A stretch of DNA of 64,000 nucleotides from Verminephrobacter eiseniae EF01-2 (GTDB lineage Bacteria > Pseudomonadota > Gammaproteobacteria > Burkholderiales > Burkholderiaceae_C), in NCBI RefSeq assembly GCF_000015565.1, contig NC_008786.1, forward strand, positions 3,162,001-3,226,000. Reading direction: 5' to 3'. The translations under genes and the position numbers were made by a program. Of this stretch, positions 9,333-18,842 are shown one piece after another. The notes under the pieces are model-generated. The model saw only the letters and a list, made by a program, of their open reading frames with translations. It made no database searches and was not told the origin of the DNA. The stretch's first letter is position 1. Each line of letters starts with the position of its first letter.

Positions 9333-10378
9333 TGCTGCCGGCCTGCCCCATCCGACGCTCGGGTCAGCCAAGCCCGCAGCATGGCATGACGCTGATCGAA
9401 CTGATGGTGGCCATGGCGCTGGGCCTGCTGATCGTGCTGGCCGCCGCCGCGTCCTTGCTGTTTGCGCGTGAAGGTTTCACCGCCGTCGATGCCGCATCGC
9501 AATTGCGCGACAACGGCCGCTTCCTGCAAAACCTGGTGCTGCGCCTGGGAGCGCAAACAGGCTACAAAAACCTGCGCTTTGCCACCGAAACCAAACGACT
9601 GGGCGCCGCGCCCGGCAACGCCCTGGCGCCGCCCGACATCTTTGGCGTGAACAACGCCAAGCGCGGAACCCAGAGCGAGTGGGACAGTGGCACTGAGCGC
9701 CAATCAGGCGAAGTCGGTTATGGCAGTGACATTCTGGTGCTGCGCTACCAAACCAGTTCAGCGACTGCCGACAGCGCAACCTCTGACAAAACGATGATCG
9801 ACTGCGCCGGCGTCGCCGCAACCAACGCACCGACAGAGCCGGGCGACAAACTGGTGAGCATTCTTTATGTGAAGGAGGACAGCGCCGGTGCAGAGCCAGC
9901 CCTCATGTGCGCGCGCTCCGAGACCGGGGCCGCCCCCTACGATGCCCAGCCCATCATCTCGGGGGTGGAAAACTTCCAGGTGCTCTATGGCGTCGATGGT
10001 ATCGGCCCTGCCAACACCGCAGTTCCCGGCACGACAGACAGGGTTGCTGACCGCTATCTGCGCGCGGACCAGTTGACAGTGTCCGACGGTCAGCCGGCCT
10101 CTATCAATAAGGCGGCCACTTACGCCAACTGGCGCCGGGTGCGCAGCATCCGCATTGGCGTCGTGCTTCGGGGGCCACCCGGTTCGGCCAAGCCGGACGG
10201 TGGCAATCAAACCTTTTATCCCCTCGGAATCACAAAAGACTCCGCTTCAGGAACCGAAGGCGCGGCTTTTTCCAGCAGCAATGACCCGGGCAGCAGATAC
10301 ACCCCCCCGTTTGATGGCCGCCTGCGCCAGACCCTGACTTTCACCGTGCATCTGCGCAACGCCCAGGATGAAAACTGA
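9329..10378 (+). CDS. pilW: Type IV pilus assembly protein PilW
   Basis: 349 residues. The N-terminus has the prepilin signal QHGMTLIELMVAMALGLLIVLAAAASLLFAREGF, typical of PilW (cleavage after Gly, then Met, with Glu at +5). The large C-terminal domain carries cysteines likely to pair, as in other PilW proteins, and the family pattern VRSIRIGVVLRGP. It joins the minor-pilin priming complex at the inner membrane. It is coupled to pilV (ATGA overlap) and overlaps pilX by 11 nt. Confidence 0.85.
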   Translation: MMLPACPIRRSGQPSPQHGMTLIELMVAMALGLLIVLAAAASLLFAREGFTAVDAASQLRDNGRFLQNLVLRLGAQTGYKNLRFATETKRLGAAPGNALAPPDIFGVNNAKRGTQSEWDSGTERQSGEVGYGSDILVLRYQTSSATADSATSDKTMIDCAGVAATNAPTEPGDKLVSILYVKEDSAGAEPALMCARSETGAAPYDAQPIISGVENFQVLYGVDGIGPANTAVPGTTDRVADRYLRADQLTVSDGQPASINKAATYANWRRVRSIRIGVVLRGPPGSAKPDGGNQTFYPLGITKDSASGTEGAAFSSSNDPGSRYTPPFDGRLRQTLTFTVHLRNAQDEN

Positions 10379-11045
10379 CATGCCCACCTGCAAACCGGGG
10401 CTGCGGCCCCTCCCTGCTTCTTCGAGACCGGCGAGACAACGTGGCTTGTCGCTGATCATCGTCATGCTGATACTGATCGTGGTGTCGATATTGGGCGTCG
10501 GCGGCATGCGGATTGCGATGATGGCAGAGCGCGGCACCCGCAATGACAGGGACATGCAAATAGCCTGGCAAGCGGCAGAGGCTGGTCTGGTCGACGCGGA
10601 ATTCGACATCACGGGCCAGTCTGCCAACTCCACCAGTAACAGAAGTGCGGTCTTCAAGCACAACGAGGTCGACCTTGCCAAATTCATTGACAATTGCGGC
10701 AGCGCAGACCAAAGCATTGGTTTGTGCACTTTGAAAGCCACTGGCAAACCGGTATGGTTGACGGTTGACTTTGAAGCCACGGACGGCAATGCCAAAACAG
10801 TGGAATTCGGCAAATACACAGGCCGTGCCTTTCCGACGGGACCGACAGGCATACGGCCAGCCCAAAAGCCGCGTTATCTGATAGAAATCATTCCAGATCA
10901 GCATGGGACCAGATCATTCAGAACGACCAACCAAAACGAGTTGACCGGCAGCGAAACCTTGTCTTATGTATACCGCGTCACCGCCATGGGTTTTGGTCCG
11001 AATAAAGAAGCACAAGCCGTGCTCCAGATGATTTACCGCAATTGA
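10368..11045 (+). CDS. pilX: Type IV pilus minor pilin PilX
   Basis: 225 residues from the ATG inside the pilW 3' end; an in-frame ATG at 10380 would match the usual short leader. The hydrophobic helix follows RQRGLSLIIVMLILIVVSILG. The residue at mature +5 is not Glu but Ile, as in several PilX proteins. GMRIAMMAERGTRNDRDMQIAWQAAEAGL is the PilX-type segment after the helix. The last codons overlap the non-coding leader of pilY1. It acts with PilV, PilW and PilY1 in pilus priming. Confidence 0.85.
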   Translation: MKTDMPTCKPGLRPLPASSRPARQRGLSLIIVMLILIVVSILGVGGMRIAMMAERGTRNDRDMQIAWQAAEAGLVDAEFDITGQSANSTSNRSAVFKHNEVDLAKFIDNCGSADQSIGLCTLKATGKPVWLTVDFEATDGNAKTVEFGKYTGRAFPTGPTGIRPAQKPRYLIEIIPDQHGTRSFRTTNQNELTGSETLSYVYRVTAMGFGPNKEAQAVLQMIYRN

Positions 11046-11056
11046 GAGGGATTCAC

Positions 11057-14000
11057 ATGCCTGCACCCACCTTCAGAGAAAACATGCCTGGCGGCCTTGG
11101 GTGCAAACTGCAAGTGCTGCGCCAGCGACTGCCGCAGCACCTGGCCGCTTATGCGCCCTGGATTTTTGCGCTCGCTTTGATACCCCTGTCCTGGGTGGCC
11201 ATTGGCGAAGAATCAGCGCCACCAAACATTCCAGCGGTCGATTTGGCGACCGTACCCTTGTTTGCGGAGATGACGGTGGACAAGCCTGCCATGACGTTGG
11301 CGCTGTCCGTGGAGCATCCGACGGTGGGGGCTGAATATAATGTAGCCGGAGGGGGAGACGATGCTTCCTATAATACTGTCACAGAGTATTTGGGATACTA
11401 CGATGCAGAGGGTTGCTACACGTACAATAACCGCCCCACGGAAGTTCTCGCACCAGGAGGACAAATCGCAGACTACAAGCGATTCGACCGGACCGGTTCG
11501 GCGGACAAACGCAGATGCACCAATGCATTCAGCGGCAATTTCCTGAACTGGGCATCCGGCTCTGCCATTGACATGTATCGATTGGCTCTTTCGGGTGGTG
11601 ACCGTTCCATTGACACACCAACGCTCACCATCTTGCAGCGTGCCATGATACCCAACGGCGATCCGATTTGCATGTGGCGCTACGGCTACTACTTCCCGAA
11701 GAAAATCCTGCGCAGAGATGGCGGCGGCACAGGTGCTTACTGGGGTGCAGTCCCCGCATCCATGATCACGGATGCGAATGACTCTGACATTCATGTGCTC
11801 AACACTCTCAACCGCATTTATTTCGGAACCTCGCGATCACCATTGCCTTCATCGAATCGGTGTGATGAGGATCTCCGGGGCTTCAACCTGGGATTCGCTG
11901 TCGACTATGGTGCGCGAGCCAATAATATCCCGTCCACCTCGGCCCGAGAACGTGCGACCTTCCGGCAAGATGGTATCCCTGAAGGTCTGGTTTATTGTGC
12001 CCAGCGTGGAGAATTTTGTTCATTCAGTGGTATCAAAGCAGTCTGGTATGGATCAAACCAGACTTGGAGTATTACTCCCGCCGTCAATGGCATCCAATGC
12101 GATACATCCAAACTGGGAACCCCACAGGGGATTCTTTGGTGGGTACCGGTGTGCTATGTCGGGGAGTACACTGGAGACTGGAGACCACCTGCACCTGCGG
12201 CCGAGGCTGCACCAGGCGCTTTGAATTCCGATGGTTTCTTTTACGCACGCGTGCAAGTTTGCAACGTCGATCGTGCAGGTGTCCTTCAGGATAGTCGTAA
12301 CTACAACTTTTGCACGCAATATCCCAATGGCAAGTTCAAGCCAACGGGCGTCATTCAAAAATACAGTGATCAAATGCGCTTTGCAGCATTTGGCTATCTG
12401 CTGGATCAAACCCGAAGCAGGGAGAATGGTCGCTATGGTGGCGTGTTGCGCGTGCCCATGAAATATGTAGGTGCAAAAACTTACGACATCAGCGGCCGCG
12501 ACAATACTCCTTCCGGAGGCAATCCGCATATCGAGTGGGATACCAACACCGGTGTGTTTGCCGCCAATCCCGATGCCAATGCATCGCCGCCCATCAGCGG
12601 GATCATCAATTATCTGAACAGGTTTGGCCGCTCCGGTACCAAGCCTGGCGTATACAAGGTATACGATCCCGTGGGTGAGCTTCATTATGAGGCGCTCCGG
12701 TATTTGCAGGGACTTCAGCCGAGTCCTGCGGCCATCGCAAAGCCCATCACCGATGACATGGCCGATGGCTTTCCTTACTTTACGACCTGGCATGATCCGT
12801 ATGGAGATGGGCGCCCGAATACCGGTGACTACTCATGTGTCAAAAGCAATATCCTGGTGATTGGAGATGACGGCACGCATGATGGCAATCGCCTGCCCGC
12901 AGCAGACGCGGCAAAAAACATTCCAGATATCAGTTACTGGCGCGGGATCGTTCAGGCGTTTGAGAAAAAAGCTGCCGGTACTTCTTATATCGATGGACAA
13001 GGAAACACCCAGAGTGTTAGCAATCCACATACCCCGAACTACGCTGTGCCAAACGATATCCAGATGAGCCAGATCATGGGTTCTGCGTACTGGGCCAGAA
13101 CGCACGATATTCGCGGCACCGGATGGACGGAGCAACGCGACAAGCAGCGCCCGGGCTTGCGGGTGAAAACATTCGCTTTTGATGTCAATGAGGGGGGAAA
13201 TCAGAATAATGCTGCATGGCGCCGTAACGTCAATCAGTTATTCATGGCAGCAAAATATGGCGGTTTTGAAACGGATCCGTTCAATCCCGGCAGCAAACCT
13301 TATAATGCCAAAGGCAATCCATTCCAGGACCAGACCGGCAATTTCAACGATGATGTCTGGCAAAAAACCAATGACCCGGGTGAGGCCGCTACCTACTATG
13401 TTTTCAACACCGCAAAGCCGAAGCCTGCGCGTGATCTGCTCAATGCTTTCGATGATATTTTCAGCCGTGGATCGGTCGTCACCCGCAGTGTGGCCGGTGG
13501 CAGCATGAATACGGGCCGCAAGCTCAGCACCAACCCGGATTCGCCCTCGGTGATATATTCAGCCACATTCGATACCAGCAATTGGAGCGGCGATGTCGTT
13601 GCAGAAAAGATCATCCTGAACGCCAGCCAGGCGAATGCGCCGGTGCTGGGGCCGCCGCTCTGGCGTGCTGCGACGCAGCTTGGTGCCCCTTCAGCCGTCA
13701 CCCGCAAAATTTTTATCACCCAGGCAAGCAGATCCGCCAGATCGGAAGTCGTCGGATTCACTTGGGCCACGATCAACGATACATTGAAGGGGTATATGAA
13801 CAGGTATAACCCGTCGGCAGCCCCGGACGACATGGGACGCGCCCGGGTCTCCTACCTGCGCGGTGATCGCAGCAAAGAGGGGAACCCGTTTCGGGTGCGC
13901 GGTTCCTTGCTGGGGGACATTGTCAACTCCAATATCTCGTATTCCGGCGCCCCCTCCAGGGCGGCATTCACTGACGCCGGGTACAAGGCCTTTAGCGAGC

Positions 14001-15610
14001 AATACGCCCAGCGCGTGCCGGTCGTGTTTGCGGGTGCGAATGACGGCATGCTCCATGCGTTCAATGCCAAAACGGGCGATGAATTGTTTGCCTATATTCC
14101 CAGTTGGCTGGCGCCCAAACTGTCCGCCTTGACAGATCCTGGCTTTGCCATCAATCACCAGAACTACGTGGATGCCCCTTCGGTGGTCGCAGATGCGCAG
14201 GTAGCGAATACCGGTGCAGCCACCGACTGGAAAACGGTGCTGGTTTCCGGCACCGGTGGTGGCGGCCCCGGCGTGTTTGCGTTGGACGTGTCGAACCCGG
14301 CGCAATTCGACGCCGCCAATGTGATGTGGGAATTTACGCGCGCCGATGACCCGGACATAGGCCAAGTGGTGGGCACACCCAAAGTCATGAAGATCATGAC
14401 CCAGGCCGCCCGCGTTACCGACGGCACTGCCAGCAGCACCACCACGCCCGCAAAGTATCGTTGGTTTGCCGTGGTGGGCAGCGGCGTCAACAATTATCGG
14501 CCTGAAAACGGAAAAAACAGCGCCACGGGCCAACCGGCGCTGTTCCTGTTGGCATTGGACAAGCCTGCGGGCCAAGCCTGGAGTTTGGGGAACAATTACT
14601 TCAAAGTGTCGCTACCGATAAACTCCACGCTGGCGAGAAGCAACCCCACAGGCTTGATCAACTTCAGCGCCTTGTACGGCATCCAAGGCGAAATGACGGA
14701 CATCTACATGGGTGATCTGCATGGCAACCTGTGGCGGCTGCAGTTCGCCGGTAAGGAGACAAGGGACTGGAACATGGGCAAGCTGTCGTTTTTCAACCAG
14801 GGCGACACCAGCACTCCCACTCCGATTCCGCTGTACATCGCGCGCACAGGGGATACCGTCCCGAAAGTGCAACCCATCGCTGCCGCGCCGGTCATTCTGC
14901 CCGGCCCGATCGTGGGGGGGGTGGAGTCGTTCTACGTCGTGGTCGGTACCGGAAAATACCTGGAGCCGAGGGACAGCGTCTCAACGACCCAGCAAACGGT
15001 GTATGCCATTTATGACGACGGCACCCGGACGACGGACGGGGCGTCCCGGGCGAGCGCAACCAGTGTCATCACGGGCCGCAGCCGCCTGCGGGCGGGGACT
15101 GTCGATAAGGACGGCAGAAAAGTGACTGTCAGCGCTTTCCAGTGGGGGCGTCCGATGGCCGACACGCAGGCCGCTCGCGCCGGCTGGTACTTTGATTTGC
15201 CCGTCACCGGCGAACGTGTCGACCAGGCGGCGCTGGATTTGGGCGCTCTGACGGTCGCCATCAACTCGAAGATTCCCGGTTCGACGGCGACGGGCGCTGC
15301 GTCTTGCGCGAATGCGATGGGGGGCGGCAATCAGTATGTTCTGAGCATCGACAACGGCGCCGGAACCTATGTGCCTTCCACCCTGGGCCTGCTGGGCCCG
15401 CCGGTGCTTCAGGCCAGTGACGGTGACGCCCGGGTGTCGCCCAGCGACAGCGCCGGCCAGCGCATTCGCACCGTCACATTGCATCGCTTTACGCAAGCCC
15501 AGGGGGGCATAGACAGCAGCGCTCCGCCTGTTACGATCAGCGAGACTATCGGCCGGCTCAGTTGGCGACAAGTCTTCAACTATCTGGATCTGAAGAACGC
15601 CTCGCCATGA
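11057..15610 (+). CDS. pilY1: Type IV pilus tip adhesin/assembly protein PilY1
   Basis: 1517 residues. The ATG at 11057 is preceded by GAGAGGG at good spacing, so it is preferred to the TTG at 11042. A hydrophobic export segment lies at residues ~32-50. The C-terminal half (from ~residue 930) is the PilY1 beta-propeller, with VPVVFAGANDGMLHAFNAKTGDELFAYIPSWL, then VLVSGTGGGGPGVFALDVSNP and VVGTGKYLE blade motifs. PilY1 caps or primes the pilus and mediates attachment. Base composition is lower in GC over 11300-13500 than in the flanking genes. The ATGA overlap with the next pilin supports one operon. Confidence 0.9.
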   Translation: MPAPTFRENMPGGLGCKLQVLRQRLPQHLAAYAPWIFALALIPLSWVAIGEESAPPNIPAVDLATVPLFAEMTVDKPAMTLALSVEHPTVGAEYNVAGGGDDASYNTVTEYLGYYDAEGCYTYNNRPTEVLAPGGQIADYKRFDRTGSADKRRCTNAFSGNFLNWASGSAIDMYRLALSGGDRSIDTPTLTILQRAMIPNGDPICMWRYGYYFPKKILRRDGGGTGAYWGAVPASMITDANDSDIHVLNTLNRIYFGTSRSPLPSSNRCDEDLRGFNLGFAVDYGARANNIPSTSARERATFRQDGIPEGLVYCAQRGEFCSFSGIKAVWYGSNQTWSITPAVNGIQCDTSKLGTPQGILWWVPVCYVGEYTGDWRPPAPAAEAAPGALNSDGFFYARVQVCNVDRAGVLQDSRNYNFCTQYPNGKFKPTGVIQKYSDQMRFAAFGYLLDQTRSRENGRYGGVLRVPMKYVGAKTYDISGRDNTPSGGNPHIEWDTNTGVFAANPDANASPPISGIINYLNRFGRSGTKPGVYKVYDPVGELHYEALRYLQGLQPSPAAIAKPITDDMADGFPYFTTWHDPYGDGRPNTGDYSCVKSNILVIGDDGTHDGNRLPAADAAKNIPDISYWRGIVQAFEKKAAGTSYIDGQGNTQSVSNPHTPNYAVPNDIQMSQIMGSAYWARTHDIRGTGWTEQRDKQRPGLRVKTFAFDVNEGGNQNNAAWRRNVNQLFMAAKYGGFETDPFNPGSKPYNAKGNPFQDQTGNFNDDVWQKTNDPGEAATYYVFNTAKPKPARDLLNAFDDIFSRGSVVTRSVAGGSMNTGRKLSTNPDSPSVIYSATFDTSNWSGDVVAEKIILNASQANAPVLGPPLWRAATQLGAPSAVTRKIFITQASRSARSEVVGFTWATINDTLKGYMNRYNPSAAPDDMGRARVSYLRGDRSKEGNPFRVRGSLLGDIVNSNISYSGAPSRAAFTDAGYKAFSEQYAQRVPVVFAGANDGMLHAFNAKTGDELFAYIPSWLAPKLSALTDPGFAINHQNYVDAPSVVADAQVANTGAATDWKTVLVSGTGGGGPGVFALDVSNPAQFDAANVMWEFTRADDPDIGQVVGTPKVMKIMTQAARVTDGTASSTTTPAKYRWFAVVGSGVNNYRPENGKNSATGQPALFLLALDKPAGQAWSLGNNYFKVSLPINSTLARSNPTGLINFSALYGIQGEMTDIYMGDLHGNLWRLQFAGKETRDWNMGKLSFFNQGDTSTPTPIPLYIARTGDTVPKVQPIAAAPVILPGPIVGGVESFYVVVGTGKYLEPRDSVSTTQQTVYAIYDDGTRTTDGASRASATSVITGRSRLRAGTVDKDGRKVTVSAFQWGRPMADTQAARAGWYFDLPVTGERVDQAALDLGALTVAINSKIPGSTATGAASCANAMGGGNQYVLSIDNGAGTYVPSTLGLLGPPVLQASDGDARVSPSDSAGQRIRTVTLHRFTQAQGGIDSSAPPVTISETIGRLSWRQVFNYLDLKNASP

Positions 15611-16068
15611 TGGCCTTTCGAAAATCTTCCCGAGGGTTCACGCTGATTGAACTCATGATCACGCTGGCAATCGTGGGGGTGCTCGTTGCCGTCGCTTATC
15701 CTGTTTACACGAACTCGATGATCAAAGGCCGCAGGGCCCAAGGCCGAACAGCGCTGGTGCAACTGTTGCAGCAGCAGGAACGCTATATGACCCAGCGCAA
15801 CAGCTACCTGGCTTTCACCACTGCCAAAGAGACAGGCGTTCCAACCCCAAACACGGCCCCATTCAAAACCTTTTCCGGAGACACATTCGCGGGCTCTTAC
15901 TACGTACTCAGTGCAGTTGCCTGTTCTGAAGCTGCGCCGATCACCACTTGTGTGAAAGTGACAGCCTCTCCGAGACAAGCCGATCCGGAAGTGGGAGATC
16001 TGACGATGACCAGTATCGGCGAGAAAAGCTGTACGGGTTCGGTCCCCCGCCTGTGCTGGCCCTCATGA
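15607..16068 (+). CDS. Type IV pilin-like protein (PilE family)
   Basis: 153 residues. The prepilin signal SRGFTLIELMITLAIVGVLVAVAYPVY is canonical, with cleavage after Gly, Phe at +1 and Glu at +5. The rest resembles PilE-type minor pilins located after pilY1: GRRAQGRTALVQLLQQQERYMTQRNSY, two Cys (VACSEAAPITTCVKV), and a C-terminal Cys pair near the end. The start overlaps the pilY1 stop (ATGA) and the stop overlaps the next gene's ATG. Confidence 0.85.
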   Translation: MMAFRKSSRGFTLIELMITLAIVGVLVAVAYPVYTNSMIKGRRAQGRTALVQLLQQQERYMTQRNSYLAFTTAKETGVPTPNTAPFKTFSGDTFAGSYYVLSAVACSEAAPITTCVKVTASPRQADPEVGDLTMTSIGEKSCTGSVPRLCWPS

Positions 16069-16643
16069 TGAAACGCCATACCGGCAAAGGCCGGGACCAC
16101 GGCTTCACGTTGATCGAACTGATGGTCACCATCGCGCTCGTGGCGGTGATGATGACGCTCGCGGCACCCAGCTTCGTTCAATATCTGCGCAATTCCGAGC
16201 TTACATCGCTGACCAACACGCTTTTGGCCGCCATCAATGCCGCCAAGAGCGAGGCCATGAAATCCGGCAAAAGTGCTTTCGTCCAGCCACTTGGCACGGG
16301 ATGGGCAAGCGGTTGGGTCGTCTATGTCAACCGTGAAAAACAAAGCAACCCCGGCATGGCTACCATCGTGCAAAAACAGGAACCCGTGAAGTCTTATTTC
16401 AGCATCGCGGGAAACGGTACTGCCGGTGAATCCGGTCCGTATATCAGGTTCGATAGTTCCGGGTACTCTGTCACCACCGGCGGGGCGCCTGCAGCTTTGA
16501 CCCTGACGATCCAACGGACCGACACAGACAGTGCGTCGGAGATACGGCACATCATCGTGGCACGGACCGGCAGGGTAAGGGCATGCAAACCGAAATTGAG
16601 CGCCAATAACAACAATGTCGTCAATGCCGGTCCGGACTGCTAG
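16065..16643 (+). CDS. FimT/GspH-type minor pseudopilin
   Basis: 192 residues. The prepilin signal DHGFTLIELMVTIALVAVMMTLAAPSF matches the GspH/FimT family, followed by LTNTLLAAINAAKSEAMKSG and a GWVVYVN motif. It probably belongs to the minor-pilin complex. The ATG overlaps the preceding pilin stop. The TAG stop (16641-16643) lies in the CTAG flank of palindromic element copy 2. This is the last gene of the pilus operon. Confidence 0.85.
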   Translation: MMKRHTGKGRDHGFTLIELMVTIALVAVMMTLAAPSFVQYLRNSELTSLTNTLLAAINAAKSEAMKSGKSAFVQPLGTGWASGWVVYVNREKQSNPGMATIVQKQEPVKSYFSIAGNGTAGESGPYIRFDSSGYSVTTGGAPAALTLTIQRTDTDSASEIRHIIVARTGRVRACKPKLSANNNNVVNAGPDC

Positions 16644-16802
16644 TGTCGCGTCATCGGTCAGATGTCGCAGGCTGCGCGCAGCCATCGGAGCGCAGCGCAA
16701 GGCGCATCGCGCAGCCCATACCGAGCTGTATTGGCAAGCGATGCAACACCGCGATGCGCTTCGATGGCCAGCGCAGACCGACAGATGATCGGTGACGCGA
16801 CA
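16644..16802 (-). repeat. 159-bp palindromic CTAG element, copy 2 (orientation B)
   Basis: Same family as copy 1, inverted. Left flank CTAG supplies the TAG of the fimT-like gene; right flank CTGG. Ends read TGTCGCGTCA and TGACGCGACA. The left arm carries minor substitutions relative to the other copies. Confidence 0.85.
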
Positions 16803-16964
16803 CTGGGGCACTTCAGGTTTCCGGGTGGGTGCCGCAACCCGGCGCGAGGATAATCGCCTTGCCGTGCGCCGGTCAGCCGGTGCGGGTCGCTGGCGTTATT
16901 CCATTCCTGAATCATCCGTGCACTTTGTCGGCGTCGCTTGCCGCATATTCGTACTGCGTGACCG

Positions 16965-17921
16965 TTGACTGATTTGCCCCACGCCCGCCTGACCCCGCAG
17001 ATGCGCGCTGTGCTCGAACGCATGGCCCGCGCCGGCCGGCCGTCGCTGCACCTGCTCCTGCCCCGGGATGCACGCCTGGCCTACGAGGCCAGATCGGGCG
17101 TGCTGGAACTGCCCCGGGCGGACTTGGCACGGGTGCAAGACCTGAGCATCCCGGCCCGCGATGGCCATGCGCTGCCTGCGCGGCTTTATGCGCCGTCCAC
17201 GGCGGCTGGGCTGGCGCTGCTGCTGTACATGCATGGCGGCGGCTTCACCATTGGCAGCATCGCCACGCACGACACGCTGTGCCGCGAACTGGCGCGCCTG
17301 GCCGGGTGCATGGTGGTGGCGCTGGATTACCGGTTGGCGCCGGAGCATCGCTTTCCCACGGCCAGCAACGACGCCTGGGATGCCTTGGTCTGGCTCGCTG
17401 CGAACGCGCCGCTGCTGGGGGCCGACCGCGCCCGCCTGGCCGTCGGCGGCGACAGCGCAGGCGGCACCCTGGCGGCCGTGAACGCCATCCTGGCGCGCGA
17501 TGCGGGCTTGCCGCTGGCATTGCAACTGCTGTTTTATCCGGGCTGCGCGGCCCATCAGGAGCACCCGTCCCACGCCCGCTTTGCCCGGGGCCTGGTGCTG
17601 GAGGCGCCCGCCATCCGCTGGTTTTTCGACCACTATGCCGGCAACCGCGAGGAGCGCGAGGACTGGCGCTTCGCCCCCTTGCTCGCGCCGGATGTCGACG
17701 GCGTGGCGCCGGCGTGGATCGGCCTGGCCGAGTACGATCCGCTGGTCGATGAGGGCGTGGCTTACGCCGACAAACTGCGCCTGGCCGGGGTGGCGGTGGA
17801 ACTGGATATCTACCGTGGGGTGACCCACGAATTCATCAAGATGGGCCGCGCCATCCCTGAGGCGCGCCAGGCCCATGCCGACGCAGCCCGGGCCTTGCGT
17901 CGCGCTTTCGTACAGGAGTGA
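16965..17921 (+). CDS. Alpha/beta hydrolase, hormone-sensitive-lipase-type esterase
   Basis: 318 residues from a TTG. The first ATG (17001) would cut into the family's N-terminal helix LTPQMRAVLERM, so the TTG is kept. A carboxylesterase of HSL family IV: oxyanion loop MHGGGF, catalytic Ser in GGDSAGGTLA, Asp in YDPLVDEG, and His in VTHEF. DYRLAPEHRFP is also diagnostic. Cytosolic, no signal peptide. It overlaps the following thioesterase-acetyltransferase gene region (GTGA), suggesting co-transcription. Confidence 0.88.
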   Translation: MTDLPHARLTPQMRAVLERMARAGRPSLHLLLPRDARLAYEARSGVLELPRADLARVQDLSIPARDGHALPARLYAPSTAAGLALLLYMHGGGFTIGSIATHDTLCRELARLAGCMVVALDYRLAPEHRFPTASNDAWDALVWLAANAPLLGADRARLAVGGDSAGGTLAAVNAILARDAGLPLALQLLFYPGCAAHQEHPSHARFARGLVLEAPAIRWFFDHYAGNREEREDWRFAPLLAPDVDGVAPAWIGLAEYDPLVDEGVAYADKLRLAGVAVELDIYRGVTHEFIKMGRAIPEARQAHADAARALRRAFVQE

Positions 17922-17926
17922 TCGAA

Positions 17927-18814
17927 GTGAACGGAGTCAAACCGACCATGCAACGCAGCGACTTTCGCTGTTTTCACCGCCTGCGCGTGCGCTGGGCCGA
18001 GGTGGACATGCAAAAAATCGTGTTCAACGCGCATTACCTGATGTACATCGACACGGCCATGTCCGACTACTGGCGCGCGCTGGCGCTGCCCTACGAAGCC
18101 GGCATGCTGGCCCTGGGCGGCGAGATGTACGTCAAGCAGGCGACGCTGCAATACCACGCCTCGGCGCGTCTGGACGATCAGTTGGATGTGGGCCTGCGCT
18201 GCGCGCGGATGGGCAACTCGTCGAGCCTGTTCCAGGCCGGCATCTTCAGCGCAGACCGGTTGCTGGTGTCGGGCGAACTGGTCTATGTATTTGCCGACCC
18301 GGCCACGCAGACCTCCAAACCGATGCCGCCGACCCTGCGCTCGATTTTCGAGGACTTCGAGGCCGGCGCCGCGATGGTGCAACTGCGCAGCGGCGACTGG
18401 AATGCGCTGGGCCACGATGCGGCTTGTCTGCGCAACGCCGTGTTCGTGCGTGAGCAAGGCATTGCGGCAGACCTCGAGGTCGATGCGCTCGACGCCAGCG
18501 CGCAGCATGTCGTCGCCTACAACCGCTTGGGGCAGGCCGTGGCCACCGGCCGCCTGCTGCCGGGCGTGCCCGCGCAAGACGGCATTGGCCGCATAGGTCG
18601 CCTGGCGGTAGACCGGTCCGTGCGCAGTGCGCAGTGGGGGCGGCAGCTACTGGACGCGCTGCTGGAGGCCGCGCGTGCACGCGGCGACCGCCAAGTGCAA
18701 CTGCACGCCCAATGCAGCGCCGAAGGGTTCTACCGCCGGGCCGGGTTTGCCGCAGAGGGCGCGCCCTGGGAAGAAGCCGGCATCGACCATATCCTGATGA
18801 CCCGCCGCCTGTAG
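17927..18814 (+). CDS. Fusion of hotdog-fold acyl-CoA thioesterase and GNAT acetyltransferase
   Basis: 295 residues. The GTG at 17927 has AGGAG 8 nt upstream; a GTG at 17918 and an ATG at 17948 are alternatives. Residues ~10-135 form a YbgC/4-hydroxybenzoyl-CoA thioesterase-like domain: LRVRWAEVDMQKIVFNAHYLMYIDTA, with the usual Asp of the active site. From ~145 there is an ElaA-like GNAT domain: RNAVFVREQGI, IGRLAVDRSVRSAQWGRQLLDALLEAA (acetyl-CoA loop), FYRRAGF. The two-domain arrangement is seen in some Burkholderiales, to my recollection; substrates are unknown. Confidence 0.82.
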   Translation: MNGVKPTMQRSDFRCFHRLRVRWAEVDMQKIVFNAHYLMYIDTAMSDYWRALALPYEAGMLALGGEMYVKQATLQYHASARLDDQLDVGLRCARMGNSSSLFQAGIFSADRLLVSGELVYVFADPATQTSKPMPPTLRSIFEDFEAGAAMVQLRSGDWNALGHDAACLRNAVFVREQGIAADLEVDALDASAQHVVAYNRLGQAVATGRLLPGVPAQDGIGRIGRLAVDRSVRSAQWGRQLLDALLEAARARGDRQVQLHAQCSAEGFYRRAGFAAEGAPWEEAGIDHILMTRRL

Positions 18815-18842
18815 TTTCCCCCTGCGCGTTGCCGCGCCATCC

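Noticed and set aside
16896..17876. 326-codon minus-strand frame
   Set aside because: Antisense to the HSL-type esterase, which has a full catalytic triad.
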